This document shows, piece by piece, positions 7,778-16,807 of a stretch of 32,673 bases of DNA. Positions within the stretch are counted from its first letter, which is position 1, and every line of letters starts with the position of its first letter. This DNA comes from a virus. The DNA is taken from positions 1 to 32,673 of the IMG/VR virus record IMGVR_UViG_3300011113_000277. One strand, written 5' to 3'. The notes beneath the pieces are model-generated. The model had not been told where the DNA came from. It was given only the letters and a program-made list of their open reading frames with translations, and did not search any database. The position numbers were made by a program, and so were the translations under genes.

Positions 7778-10210
7778 ATGGATTCGAAGGTATTTGAACG
7801 GGCAATGTTTAAAGCGGAAAGCAAGCCTCGCAAAGCCGATTCTGGAATTATGCAAGGGTTTGATGACGAAGAGCCAAAAGATATCGAAGAGAATGATGAC
7901 GATATGATGGAAGAAGTATCCCGTCGTTCACCTAGCTCTCCTGAAATCCTAATGAATAATCTGCGTGGCGATATGCGTTCGGTTGACGCTCGCTATCAAG
8001 AACTAGCTGAGATGGTAGGCGAAGATGTTGCGATGGAAACGCCTCCTGAAGTATTAGCAATGTTGCAGTCTCAATTCACAGCGCAACAAGCTCCTCCTGG
8101 AATTAGTGGCTTACCTGCTGGTGGAGCGCCTATGGCCCCACCTCCTCCCCCACAGATGGGTGGTATGCCTCCTGCTCTTCCACAAATGCCGCAAGGACCG
8201 ATGCCCATGGACCAAGGACCAGCACCCCAAGGATTTGCCTATGGTGGCATGGTAGGAAGTCCGCCCGGCTACGGACCTATGAATATGATGGAGCCTCCAA
8301 TGTATCAAGGTGCAATGGCTCCTCAAGGCTATGCTTCAGGTGGAATTGCAAGCCTACCTCAATCTGGTGCTAACTATAACCCAGGCATAAGCTACAACGG
8401 TCCTGTTGAATCAGGCGCTAATTACATTCAAGGCGCTGGTCGCAACGGCGACACAATGCTTGCTCACATGACTCCTGAACAACACCAAGTTCTTTCGATG
8501 ATGGGAGGGGGCTCGACCACCAACCCAAAAACAGGTCTGCCTGAGCATTACATGGGTGCAGGAATGGCTACAAACTTAATGCAGCGCATTCAGCCCTACG
8601 CTCAGGCAGCAAACCAAATGATTGGCAGCCGGATGGCACCTGTATTAACGCCACCTAGCATTCAACAAAGTCGTACTACATTAGGCACGTTTGGTCCTAA
8701 GACAGTAGAGGGAATGGAACTAACCTATCCTACGCTCACACAACGGATTGGCATGGCAACAGAGCCTGTACGTAACTACATTGCTAATATGCCTGCCTCA
8801 CAAAAGGCAATTGGTGCGTTATCTACTATCCCAGGAGGCGCAGCGGTAATGAATGCTATGGGCGGTGGAGAGCGTGTGGAGAATATGCCTACTAGCGATG
8901 TCCCTTCTGTAATTGGTGTAAATAAAGAAGGGCAACGTACTTACGCTGAGATACCTGTTCCTCCAAAAGCAGAGGTTCCTAAAGAAAAAACAGAGACAAG
9001 TAAAGTAGTGGCAGACACAACTCCTTCTGCTGCACCAAAAACGGTAGAAGAGCTTATTACTAAGCAAACAAAAGGTGAAAAAACAAATCGCCTAGAAGAT
9101 TACATGAAAGAAAACCTGCCTATATTTGAGAAGTACATGGGCGGTGACAAAGAGTCCTCGCAAATCCAGGCGTTGTTATTGTTGGCAGATGCTGGTCTTG
9201 AGTATGCTACCAAACCTGCTCGTACAGGCATGATTGCCTTGGCTAACGCATTTAAGCGTATGCCTGCTGGTCTTAGCCAGTTGGCTGCACAAGAAGAAGC
9301 CCGTAGAACACAGGTTCGTGGTGCTGCCCTTACCTCTGGCTTGCAAACAATTGCTGCAGAAGACAAAGCTACTGCTGCAATTCAACGAGAACTTATAAAG
9401 AAAGCAATCAGCGCTGGGGAAGTAGTTCCTACAGACCGTGGCGCAGGACTAACCTCTTATGTAGACAAACAAGGCCAACCCAAAGGCATGCAGATTGACC
9501 CGCAGATTGCCAATAGTTTCTTGAACAGTCGTTTTACCCCGCAAGTTCAAAAAGATAAAGAAGGTAATGTAGTTGGGTTTGACAGCCCTTATGCTCGTGT
9601 AAGTCCTACAGCACAAACCCTTAACTTAGACAAAACTACTCGTGAGCGTTTAGCAAACGAAGTATCTCGTCAAGAATCTGCGTTGGCTGCAATTGATGAT
9701 GTAATCAAAGAATACTCAGGAGCATTTGGTCCAAAAGCGTTTTTCTCTAACTTAAAAAACAACGTTTTGGTTCCAGTATCTCCACTAGACCCTAACGTCA
9801 TGACTGAGCAACAACGTACCAAGATCAACATGGCTATCAATAGCGCTACTAAAGCGATTGCAAGGACAGGCGACACAGGAAATATTGCCGTTGCTGAGCA
9901 AAACGCAGCCGCTTCAATCTTAGGTGACAAACCAGGCACATTCTTCTCTGATTCTCAGGCCGCCCTAAAACGTATGATGACTGTGCGTACCTCGTTGGCT
10001 AACCAGCGTTTGAATACTGCGGCGCAGTTGGGCTGGATTAACCAAGATGTTCAGTTAGAAGTACCAAACCTTGGCACACCTGCTGATCCTATTCCACAAG
10101 AAAAGCTAACCTATCTGAAGTCGCTCAAACAAGTTAACCCAAATGCTCAGGTTTACATTAACATTAATGGTAAATCCACTCCTGTTTTGTTGTCGACATT
10201 GAAGGACTAG
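7778..10210 (+). CDS. Large virion protein with repeated GDTxLAH module
   Basis: An 810-aa protein. The N-terminus is acidic (a run of Glu and Asp near residues 27-45), followed by a Pro/Met/Gly-rich region with YGGMV and YASGGIASLP segments. The module NGDTMLAH (223-230) is followed by MMGGGSTTNPKTGLPEH, clearly related to the module in the protein encoded at 4599. The C-terminal half (about 420-760) is helical. AGGAGAAGG lies just upstream of the ATG. A structural, possibly DNA-ejection, role is inferred from position and composition. Confidence 0.72.
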   Translation: MDSKVFERAMFKAESKPRKADSGIMQGFDDEEPKDIEENDDDMMEEVSRRSPSSPEILMNNLRGDMRSVDARYQELAEMVGEDVAMETPPEVLAMLQSQFTAQQAPPGISGLPAGGAPMAPPPPPQMGGMPPALPQMPQGPMPMDQGPAPQGFAYGGMVGSPPGYGPMNMMEPPMYQGAMAPQGYASGGIASLPQSGANYNPGISYNGPVESGANYIQGAGRNGDTMLAHMTPEQHQVLSMMGGGSTTNPKTGLPEHYMGAGMATNLMQRIQPYAQAANQMIGSRMAPVLTPPSIQQSRTTLGTFGPKTVEGMELTYPTLTQRIGMATEPVRNYIANMPASQKAIGALSTIPGGAAVMNAMGGGERVENMPTSDVPSVIGVNKEGQRTYAEIPVPPKAEVPKEKTETSKVVADTTPSAAPKTVEELITKQTKGEKTNRLEDYMKENLPIFEKYMGGDKESSQIQALLLLADAGLEYATKPARTGMIALANAFKRMPAGLSQLAAQEEARRTQVRGAALTSGLQTIAAEDKATAAIQRELIKKAISAGEVVPTDRGAGLTSYVDKQGQPKGMQIDPQIANSFLNSRFTPQVQKDKEGNVVGFDSPYARVSPTAQTLNLDKTTRERLANEVSRQESALAAIDDVIKEYSGAFGPKAFFSNLKNNVLVPVSPLDPNVMTEQQRTKINMAINSATKAIARTGDTGNIAVAEQNAAASILGDKPGTFFSDSQAALKRMMTVRTSLANQRLNTAAQLGWINQDVQLEVPNLGTPADPIPQEKLTYLKSLKQVNPNAQVYININGKSTPVLLSTLKD

Positions 10211-10211
10211 C

Positions 10212-13200
10212 ATGGCTCAAATTACCACACCAGATGGTCAAGTGATTGACTTAGACACTGGCACAGTTGTTGGAAGAACCGAAGCCCCTGTACCTAAGTC
10301 AAAGTTTGAGATACCAGGAAATCCTTATGACTTAGCTAAACAAGCCAGCTATGGCTTTAATGCTGCCCTGTTTTCTCTTCCAGATGCTGCTGTTCGTCAA
10401 ATTGGTAAAGCATTAGGGTATGATGAAAAGAATGTACAGACCTTAACTAAGATTTTTAATAAAGGCGACACAGGCCCAAAGAACTCTGAAGAGCGATACG
10501 CTCGTGCTATTGCAGAAGGGATTGGTGCAAACCTACCTATTACAGGTATTTTAGGGTTTGCTGCTGCAAGCCAAAAGCTAGCTGCCCCACTTGCTGCCGA
10601 TGCTGGAGTGTTAAAACGGGTTGCAAAAGAGACCTTAGACTTTATCCGTAAGAACCCAAAGGCAGCCCTAGCGGCAGATATTACCTCTGGTGGTGCATTT
10701 GGTCTTGCCCAGCAATACACAAAAGAAGAAGAGATGGGCCCGTTAGCTCAAGAGCTAGTCCCACTTGGCGCAGCTATTGTTGCACCAATTGGAGGAGCTG
10801 CGGCAGCTAAAGTTGCTTCTACTGTTAGCCCTAGCGGTATTGCTGCTCGGTATTTGAAACAAGTAGTAAGCCCTTCTGAGCAAAAACTAAGTGAAGTTGG
10901 AAAAGAGATTGCTGGAGAGTATGGTCCATTTACACGACCAATTGCTAACCTGTTAGTTCCCCGTGCAGAAAAAGCCGTGGGCAAAGCTCTAAGCAAAGGG
11001 GAAGTCCAAGAAACACTCAGAAAAGCAGAACAACTAATCACGGACCTCGGAGCACAAGGCGTTAAATTAAACACCGCCGAGCGTACCATGTTGCCTCAGT
11101 TCTTGATTGAACAGGGCAATTTAGTAAAAAATATGGCCCCAGAGCAGCTACAAAAAGAGCTTGCCCGTCGTGCCAGCAACCTAGCTGAGTTTGATAACAT
11201 CATTGAGCGCTTCTCTCCCAAAGCAAACATGCCTATTGAAGAGGCAATTCTTAAAGTAAAAACAGATTCAGAAGAGTTGCAAAACGGTTTGATACAAAAA
11301 ATTGCCCAAGAAAAAGCAGTTGAAGCAGATCGGGTTGCTAATCGCTACTCTTCTATTGATAAGAACTTGGTTGGAAATGAACTGCGTAATACTATCTTAA
11401 GTAGTGGAGAAAGCAGCTTCTTTAATTTACGAAATGTAGCTGACCGCATGGGATTACGCCGTAACTTCACGGATGAGGACGGCGTGCCCCTTCCCACTCG
11501 TGACAACGATGGCAAGTCTTTATTCCCTTCATTTAACATTGAAAAAGACATTAATGCTATTACTGCAAAGTACAATGTTTTAACAGGGCCTATTAAAGAA
11601 TACAGTCCTTACTTGGCAAATGTATTGTCTCGTTACAAAAGTAGACAACAATCCAAGGGCGCAGATGCGTTTGAAAATGAGTTAGTAAAAGAAATTTCAG
11701 AGATTCTTGCTAAAAAAAATCGTCCTCAAACTGCTCCAGGGCCAATGACCCCTTATTTGGCGCCATCTGAACTTGCAAAAGATGCGGCAGACGTTGATTT
11801 GCAGTTCTTAAAATCACAAGAAGGTAACGCTAGGTTTCTTGTTGATTCTCTGATGCGTCCGCCTGCAGGGACTAAAAAACGTCCTGGTTTAGCAGACTTA
11901 GAACCAAGTCAACAAACTAATTTATTGGCACGTTCTTATGGAATTGATCCAGCAGAACTAAGGGCAGCGCAAGACCGTGCTATGGCGTCTGCTAAAAAAG
12001 TAGGCCAAGTTGATATTAACTTTCCGGAAGCAATTGAATTAATGCAGGCGGCCACCCAATCACGGAACTTAGCCATTCAACGCTTTACCGATGCTCAGTT
12101 TGCTGGGCGTGGGCGACAAGCTGCACAAAAAGACTTAGACAAAATTAATGCTGTTTACAAAGACGTAGAAAAGATGTTGTTTGACGCTGTGCCTAAAATG
12201 AGCAAAGAGTACACAGACTTTAAACAAGTCTATAACGACATATACGGCGGTGCATACGAGCGTTATTTACCTATTCTTCTTGGTGCAAAACGACCTACAG
12301 GAGAGTTTTTAACCCCTAATGAAGCTGTAATTAACGAAGCATTTAAAAATGCTGCAAATCTTCGGGACATGAATATCCTAGTGTCAGACACCCAGCAGGG
12401 AAAAGACCTCATGGCTCGTGCATCAATGGATTGGCTGCGTAGCAAAAACATTTTAGATAAAGACGGGTTAGTTGACCCTAACAAACTGCAAGCTGTAATA
12501 AACAGTAATAAAGCAATCATCAACGCTATGCCAGATGTAGTTCGTCAAAACATTACTGACGACTTAGAAATGGGCAAAGCGGTGGCTGCTCGTATTGGAC
12601 AGCTAGAAACCCGTAAAAACGCAGCAATAGACGACGAATTAAACAAACTAATTGCTAGAAGTACAAGAGAAGGTGCTGACCCTAGCGAGCTAATTACCCG
12701 TGCCTTGCGTGACCCAGCAGACATGCGTTTGTTGGTTAAATCGCTAGAAGGCTCTCCAGAGCGTTTAGAGGCATTACGCCGTGCTGTCTACAAAGAAGCT
12801 GCAGACCCTAATGGCAAGGTGATGATTTCGCAGTTCTTGGACCAAGCCAACCCTAAGTCGCTGGCGTTTTTATTTAGCGAAGAGCAGCTTAAAAACCTAC
12901 GCAAAATTGGGGAGTTAGAAAGATTAATTAAATCCTCTCCTGATGTTGCAAACATTCCTTCGCCATTTGAATCAACTAGCGAAATGCTTGCTAAGACAGT
13001 TGGCACGAGCCTGCCTGGCTTAACCAGCTTGGGCCGTTCTATTATGGAAGGCCGTACAGGCGTTACTTGGCCTACAGCCTACGTACTTACTCGTTTTATA
13101 GGTCGCCAAGAGTATGGCATTCTTGACCGTGTGATGCAGCGTGCTGTTGAAGATGCAGACTTTGCAAAAGCGTTGGTACAGCAAGCCCAAGACAAGACTG

Positions 13201-13631
13201 CGGAAGGCTTTGCCAAGCGGATGCAAAACTTCTTTAACAAGAGTGGTGTGTATATCCCTGAAGTGGTATATAACGCTCCTCGTCGTGCAGTAATGACAGA
13301 GACCGCTCAAGCATTACAAGAAGAGCCTATGGTAGAACAGCCTACTATTCCAGCTATGCCACAGCAAGTCACACCTGCACCACCAGCTATGCCACAGCAA
13401 GCCACACCTGCTCCGGTTCAGCCAAGCAACGCTCAACAGCAAATGCAGAAGTTTAATCAACGCTTCCCAGCGCCTCCTACTAAGGGCATACCAGAGCTAA
13501 AGCCTGCGTTCCCGACTACTCCTCCAGCCCCTACTGGGAATGCTGCGGCGATGTACCAATCATTGTTCCCACGGGATACAATCGGTCAAGCTATCCAACT
13601 AAATAAACAACCGCCTCCACCCCAGCAATGA
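10212..13631 (+). CDS. Giant internal virion/DNA-ejection-type protein
   Basis: At 1139 aa this is the largest gene in the window and the last of the plus-strand structural run. After about 35 residues the N-terminal 200 contain several Ala/Gly-rich hydrophobic helices (for example ANLPITGILGFAAASQKLAA) that could insert in a membrane, as in internal ejection proteins of podoviruses. The long middle is charged and helical. The last 100 residues are Pro/Gln-rich with a duplicated PAMPQQ-TPAP unit. AAGGA lies five bases before the ATG. No transglycosylase motif was recognised. The ejection role is inference. Confidence 0.72.
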   Translation: MAQITTPDGQVIDLDTGTVVGRTEAPVPKSKFEIPGNPYDLAKQASYGFNAALFSLPDAAVRQIGKALGYDEKNVQTLTKIFNKGDTGPKNSEERYARAIAEGIGANLPITGILGFAAASQKLAAPLAADAGVLKRVAKETLDFIRKNPKAALAADITSGGAFGLAQQYTKEEEMGPLAQELVPLGAAIVAPIGGAAAAKVASTVSPSGIAARYLKQVVSPSEQKLSEVGKEIAGEYGPFTRPIANLLVPRAEKAVGKALSKGEVQETLRKAEQLITDLGAQGVKLNTAERTMLPQFLIEQGNLVKNMAPEQLQKELARRASNLAEFDNIIERFSPKANMPIEEAILKVKTDSEELQNGLIQKIAQEKAVEADRVANRYSSIDKNLVGNELRNTILSSGESSFFNLRNVADRMGLRRNFTDEDGVPLPTRDNDGKSLFPSFNIEKDINAITAKYNVLTGPIKEYSPYLANVLSRYKSRQQSKGADAFENELVKEISEILAKKNRPQTAPGPMTPYLAPSELAKDAADVDLQFLKSQEGNARFLVDSLMRPPAGTKKRPGLADLEPSQQTNLLARSYGIDPAELRAAQDRAMASAKKVGQVDINFPEAIELMQAATQSRNLAIQRFTDAQFAGRGRQAAQKDLDKINAVYKDVEKMLFDAVPKMSKEYTDFKQVYNDIYGGAYERYLPILLGAKRPTGEFLTPNEAVINEAFKNAANLRDMNILVSDTQQGKDLMARASMDWLRSKNILDKDGLVDPNKLQAVINSNKAIINAMPDVVRQNITDDLEMGKAVAARIGQLETRKNAAIDDELNKLIARSTREGADPSELITRALRDPADMRLLVKSLEGSPERLEALRRAVYKEAADPNGKVMISQFLDQANPKSLAFLFSEEQLKNLRKIGELERLIKSSPDVANIPSPFESTSEMLAKTVGTSLPGLTSLGRSIMEGRTGVTWPTAYVLTRFIGRQEYGILDRVMQRAVEDADFAKALVQQAQDKTAEGFAKRMQNFFNKSGVYIPEVVYNAPRRAVMTETAQALQEEPMVEQPTIPAMPQQVTPAPPAMPQQATPAPVQPSNAQQQMQKFNQRFPAPPTKGIPELKPAFPTTPPAPTGNAAAMYQSLFPRDTIGQAIQLNKQPPPPQQ
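13350..13411 (+). repeat. In-frame tandem repeat in Pro/Gln-rich tail
   Basis: Two 29-base copies (13350-13378 and 13383-13411) with one mismatch and a 33-base period. They encode the peptide PAMPQQ(V/A)TPAP twice, so copy number can change without breaking the frame. Confidence 0.85.
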
Positions 13632-13666
13632 AAAAACCCCCGAAATTTCCTGCTTATGATCGGGGG
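13631..13666 (-). terminator. Intrinsic terminator of the minus-strand operon
   Basis: Read on the minus strand, CCCCCGA pairs with TCGGGGG (7 bp, 16-base loop) and is followed directly by six T residues. It sits 29 bases past the stop of the nuclease gene, and the T-tract abuts the stop codon of the converging structural gene. On the plus strand no T-tract follows, so plus-strand transcripts are not expected to stop here. Confidence 0.8.
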
Positions 13667-13694
13667 CAAGGCAATGTATTTGATTGGATAATGG

Positions 13695-14393
13695 TTACTG
13701 CTCAGACTGTCCGTGAAGAGCGTAGAACCCTTCGAGACGAGCAAACCACGCCTGTTTATACTGCGCCCACTCGCGGCCGACCGACACAAACTCTTGTACC
13801 TGCCCATCCTGGGATGCCATCAGCACAACCCCCTGTTCAATCTCCGTACCATGAACTGCATCATGCGCTAACGCATAAGCTGCAAGCTGGTGAAAGTAGT
13901 CCTCAATCCAATCCCGCTTCTTCATCCGATTAGCTTGTTTAAAGTCTACGATTGCGCTTTTATTGCGATATACCCCTGCCATATCCGTTGATCCAGCGTA
14001 TTTCTGTGGGTAATAAACATTGACCTCGGACCCCCAAACTTCATTTAAATTAGGGAAAAAGTTCTCAGCTAAAGTCATTGCCATCCGATAACCTTTGACC
14101 GCTAACCAAGACGTTGGCACTTCAATCGGGCGGTGTTTGATAAAGCGTTCTAGACAGCCGTGCATGTGCGTTCCAACCATGGCTGCTTCGTTCTTAATCC
14201 TATTCGCTTCTTCCTCTCCAACATTCTTGACCCACGCATCAAGGTGGGATTTATCCTTTGTTGCGTCAAGAACTGTAGTCACAGAAGGTAAGGATTCGCC
14301 CGCTGCAGTTACATACTTGCGTCCTTCGGGGAAATCGTTACGAAGCAAGGATTCATATTTGTATCGTTTAACTACATTGATTAGGTAAGCCAC
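13695..14393 (-). CDS. PD-(D/E)XK nuclease, RecB/Cas4-like
   Basis: A 232-aa nuclease of the RecB-like PD-(D/E)XK superfamily. Visible motifs are GTHMHGCLE (74-82, Glu82), SEVNVY (Glu123), AGSTDMAG (Asp137), VDFKQ (Asp150 and Lys152, the DxK core) and QLAAY (Gln169 to Tyr173, the RecB-type QxxxY motif). These residues bind the divalent metal and cut the DNA backbone. No Cas4 cysteine cluster is seen. It overlaps the upstream SNF2-type helicase by 13 bases on the same strand, suggesting a joint job in DNA end processing, recombination or host DNA breakdown. Context suits an exonuclease. Confidence 0.88.
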   Translation of the reverse strand: MAYLINVVKRYKYESLLRNDFPEGRKYVTAAGESLPSVTTVLDATKDKSHLDAWVKNVGEEEANRIKNEAAMVGTHMHGCLERFIKHRPIEVPTSWLAVKGYRMAMTLAENFFPNLNEVWGSEVNVYYPQKYAGSTDMAGVYRNKSAIVDFKQANRMKKRDWIEDYFHQLAAYALAHDAVHGTEIEQGVVLMASQDGQVQEFVSVGREWAQYKQAWFARLEGFYALHGQSEQ

Positions 14394-15835
14394 GCTTTTA
14401 GTTCCTCTCCCATTACTTCATTAGCAATATTTATCTTCTTACGAAGGGCTTCTACAATCTTTTCATCGACTGTCTTTGGTGCAATCAGGTCGATATAGGT
14501 CATCTTTCTGGTCTGCCCGTAGCGATCAATCCGAGCTTCGGACTGCAACCGCACCTCTAAGTCATACCCGTTGGAGTAATAAATCATGGTAGACGCTGCA
14601 GTTAGGGTTAACCCGTAGCCACCTGTTCTAGGCTGACCAACAAAGAACCGCAGCTCACTGCTCTCGTCTTGGAAACGATTAACAATCTCTTCCCTATCCT
14701 TAGCCTCTGTATCGCCAAAGTAAGTAGCCACAGCGTTCATGCCATACTGCTTCTGTAAGGCAAGCTTAATCGCCTCAATATCGTGCCTAAAGTGGGCCCA
14801 AATAATAATCTTGCCGTCAATCTCTTCTATTGCTGACAACAGCTCATCAAGCCTGTTGCTTTTAAGTGACACAAGTTCTCCTGTGTCTAGCGTTATATGC
14901 CCGCACACAATTTGCTGCAACCGCATAATTTGCGTCAAAGCATTCGCTGTAGAGGTAATACCCTTCTCAAACGTAGCCAAGGCCATCAAAGTCATTTGTT
15001 TGTAGGCTTTTGCCTGCTCGTCGGTAAGCTCTACCTCCCGCCGTACAAAAGTCTTGTCAGGCAAGTCAAAGCATTCTTCTTTACGTATCCTAAAAGAAAA
15101 CCTGCCTATCTTTTCTTGAAGCTCGTCAATCCTCTGATAGCCTATAATCTGTTTAAAGCTATGAGTAGCAAGGTTTCGCTCGATTGTCTTAGCGTATCGA
15201 GATTGAAAAGCATAGTAGCTAGAAAAGCCAAGGCAGTCGTATCCTAAGAAGGCACATTGTTGATATAAATCTAATGGAGATTTAGTAACCGGTGAACCTG
15301 TTGCAATTCGTTTTACTTTTGCTAACGATCCAACTTTTAGTACGTTCTTGCTCCGCCGTGCTTGCGGCGATTTAATTGTGGTGCTTTCATCAATAGCCAT
15401 AAACGTGTTGTGGGCTAATACAAAACGATTTGCAAACTTAGTTCCCTTGTCTGTAGAGAATGCTTCAATGTTCATAATTAAGATTTTTAAGTCCTCTGTA
15501 ATATCAAACATTGAATCCAGCGCCGCCTCCTCAGCCTTACGGGGATTGGGGTTCCAGATAGCAAGGGTATAGCGTACATGCTCAGGAATGTGCTTGGGTA
15601 TTTCAATTCCTGCCCAGTTTCGATAAACACCTTTGGGTGCAACAATCAAAGCGCCGTTAATCTTGCCTTGGTCATACAGCATGGCAATATTATTAATAAG
15701 CATAAAGCTCTTGCCTGTTCCCATGTCGGCAAACAAGGCGGCCTTATCCTTATTCCAGAAACGCTCTAAATACACACGCTGGTGTAAGAATGGTTTGTTC
15801 TTGAATGGATAGTCCATTAAATATGTGTCGGTCAT
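14381..15835 (-). CDS. SNF2-type superfamily 2 helicase
   Basis: A 484-aa two-lobe helicase/translocase. Walker A is ADMGTGKS (about 36-43), motif Ia follows at LIVAPKGVYRNW, the Walker B box is DEST (149-152), motif III is TGSP (179-182), and motif VI is QSEARIDRYGQ (about 431-441). Phage SNF2-like proteins are double-stranded DNA translocases rather than fork helicases. It is transcribed away from the replication operon, with GAAAGAAGAAAG just before its ATG. It is first in a two-gene minus-strand unit with the RecB-like nuclease. In related aquatic phages such helicases accompany family A polymerases and may help fork restart or recombination; that role is inference. Confidence 0.93.
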   Translation of the reverse strand: MTDTYLMDYPFKNKPFLHQRVYLERFWNKDKAALFADMGTGKSFMLINNIAMLYDQGKINGALIVAPKGVYRNWAGIEIPKHIPEHVRYTLAIWNPNPRKAEEAALDSMFDITEDLKILIMNIEAFSTDKGTKFANRFVLAHNTFMAIDESTTIKSPQARRSKNVLKVGSLAKVKRIATGSPVTKSPLDLYQQCAFLGYDCLGFSSYYAFQSRYAKTIERNLATHSFKQIIGYQRIDELQEKIGRFSFRIRKEECFDLPDKTFVRREVELTDEQAKAYKQMTLMALATFEKGITSTANALTQIMRLQQIVCGHITLDTGELVSLKSNRLDELLSAIEEIDGKIIIWAHFRHDIEAIKLALQKQYGMNAVATYFGDTEAKDREEIVNRFQDESSELRFFVGQPRTGGYGLTLTAASTMIYYSNGYDLEVRLQSEARIDRYGQTRKMTYIDLIAPKTVDEKIVEALRKKINIANEVMGEELKAWLT

Positions 15836-15850
15836 CTTTCTTCTTTCTGT

Positions 15851-15860
15851 ACTTGCAAGT
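15851..15860. promoter_or_regulatory. Perfect 10-bp palindrome over divergent promoter, candidate operator
   Basis: ACTTGCAAGT is its own reverse complement and covers the -35 hexamer TTGCAA of the rightward promoter. It lies in the only intergenic region separating the divergent SNF2 and replication units, so a bound dimer could control both. The regulator is unknown. Confidence 0.4.
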
Positions 15861-15880
15861 TTTTAAAACTCGTGTATAGT
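15853..15880 (+). promoter_or_regulatory. Sigma70-like promoter of replication operon
   Basis: TTGCAA (15853-15858), a 16-base spacer, then TATAGT (15875-15880). It lies 34 bases before the first plus-strand ATG at 15914. Downstream of the -10 the leader is A-rich with no clear hairpin. Confidence 0.6.
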
Positions 15881-15913
15881 GTAATACATAAACGAGAAAT
15901 TAGAAAGGTATTT

Positions 15914-16249
15914 ATGGCAACTGTTTATGTAGTCCAAGAGACATTGAATCACGACATCACGTCGGCAATGGACTTTGGCTCGGTTTACGTTATGCTTCCC
16001 CCGGGATCGCAGATAGTGTTTTCCCCAGGTCCCACAATCAGTAGAATTAAGCGTAAACTAAGAACATTCAATGACGATGATTTTTTATTGCTCATTGGAG
16101 ACCCTGCTGCAATTGGTATCGCCTGTGCCGTTGCTGCTGAAGTAAATCATGGGCGCTTTAAGTTGTTGAAGTGGAGTAAGAAGGAAAACCGCTATTACCC
16201 AATATCGGTAGACCTGAATGAGAAAGGAGAAATAGATGAGTTTGTCTGA
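15914..16249 (+). CDS. Conserved phage protein of unknown function, first gene of replication operon
   Basis: A 111-aa protein. I take ATG 15914 as start because AAAGG sits five bases upstream; an in-frame GTG further upstream at 15872 lies inside the promoter. The sequence has the conserved pattern VYVVQE, then DFGSVYVMLPPGSQIVF, then DDDFLLLIGDP and LLKW, which I associate with hypothetical proteins next to phage replication genes. It may fold as an alpha/beta domain. Its 3' end overlaps the next gene by 14 bases. No function can be assigned. Confidence 0.8.
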   Translation: MATVYVVQETLNHDITSAMDFGSVYVMLPPGSQIVFSPGPTISRIKRKLRTFNDDDFLLLIGDPAAIGIACAVAAEVNHGRFKLLKWSKKENRYYPISVDLNEKGEIDEFV

Positions 16250-16790
16250 AATTTTTGAAAAAGATGCTGATGCTCTGACTGTACAGGACGATCAATTAGC
16301 AGGTATTGCTGGCTTAGCTAAGCGTGCCAAAGTTCTCGAAAAAGAAATCGAGGAACTAGAAACAGTAGTAAAGGAAAGAAAAGACTCGATGCGTAAGTTA
16401 CTGGAGGAAACTATTCCAGCAGCTTTGCAAGAGATGGGCATGAAGTCCTTTAAGATGGGTGATGGCTCTTCTATAGAGATCAAACCTTTCTACGGTGCTT
16501 CTATCCCTGAAGCCCGTCGTGCCGAGGCTTATGAATGGCTTCGTGAGCATGGCTACGACGATATTATCAAGAACACGGTGTCAGTACGATTTGGTCGTGG
16601 TGAAGACGAATTGTGCGAATCACTTATTGGACTTCTCCACGAGCGGAGCTACCCAGCCGAGCAAGCGGAAAAGATCGAACCACAAACCCTCAAGGCTTGG
16701 GTTCGAGAAATGACGGAACAAGGCAACGAGTTCCCGACGGAGCTTTTTGGTGCTTACATTGGCCAGAAGGCAACTATTAAATCAGCATGA
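16236..16790 (+). CDS. Coiled-coil phage protein of unknown function
   Basis: A 184-aa protein with a strong ribosome site (AAAGGAG, six bases before the ATG). Residues about 30-65 form a Glu/Lys-rich coiled coil (KVLEKEIEELETVVKERK). A small globular domain follows (MGMKSFKMGDGSSIEIKP, then WLREHGYDDIIKN) and a helical C-terminus. The overall plan, a coiled coil then a small domain, recalls Gam-like end-binding or recombination mediator proteins, but I see no decisive motif. Its location between promoter and primase supports a replication or recombination role. Confidence 0.75.
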   Translation: MSLSEIFEKDADALTVQDDQLAGIAGLAKRAKVLEKEIEELETVVKERKDSMRKLLEETIPAALQEMGMKSFKMGDGSSIEIKPFYGASIPEARRAEAYEWLREHGYDDIIKNTVSVRFGRGEDELCESLIGLLHERSYPAEQAEKIEPQTLKAWVREMTEQGNEFPTELFGAYIGQKATIKSA

Positions 16791-16807
16791 ACTAAGGACC
16801 ACGAATC

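Noticed and set aside
13628-13933. Plus-strand frame of 101 aa starting at ATGA on the stop of the giant virion gene
   Set aside because: Most of it is antisense to the well-supported RecB-like nuclease, composition is Pro/Ser/Gln-rich as expected of a shadow, and its start lies inside the minus-strand terminator. The ATGA overlap alone is not enough.
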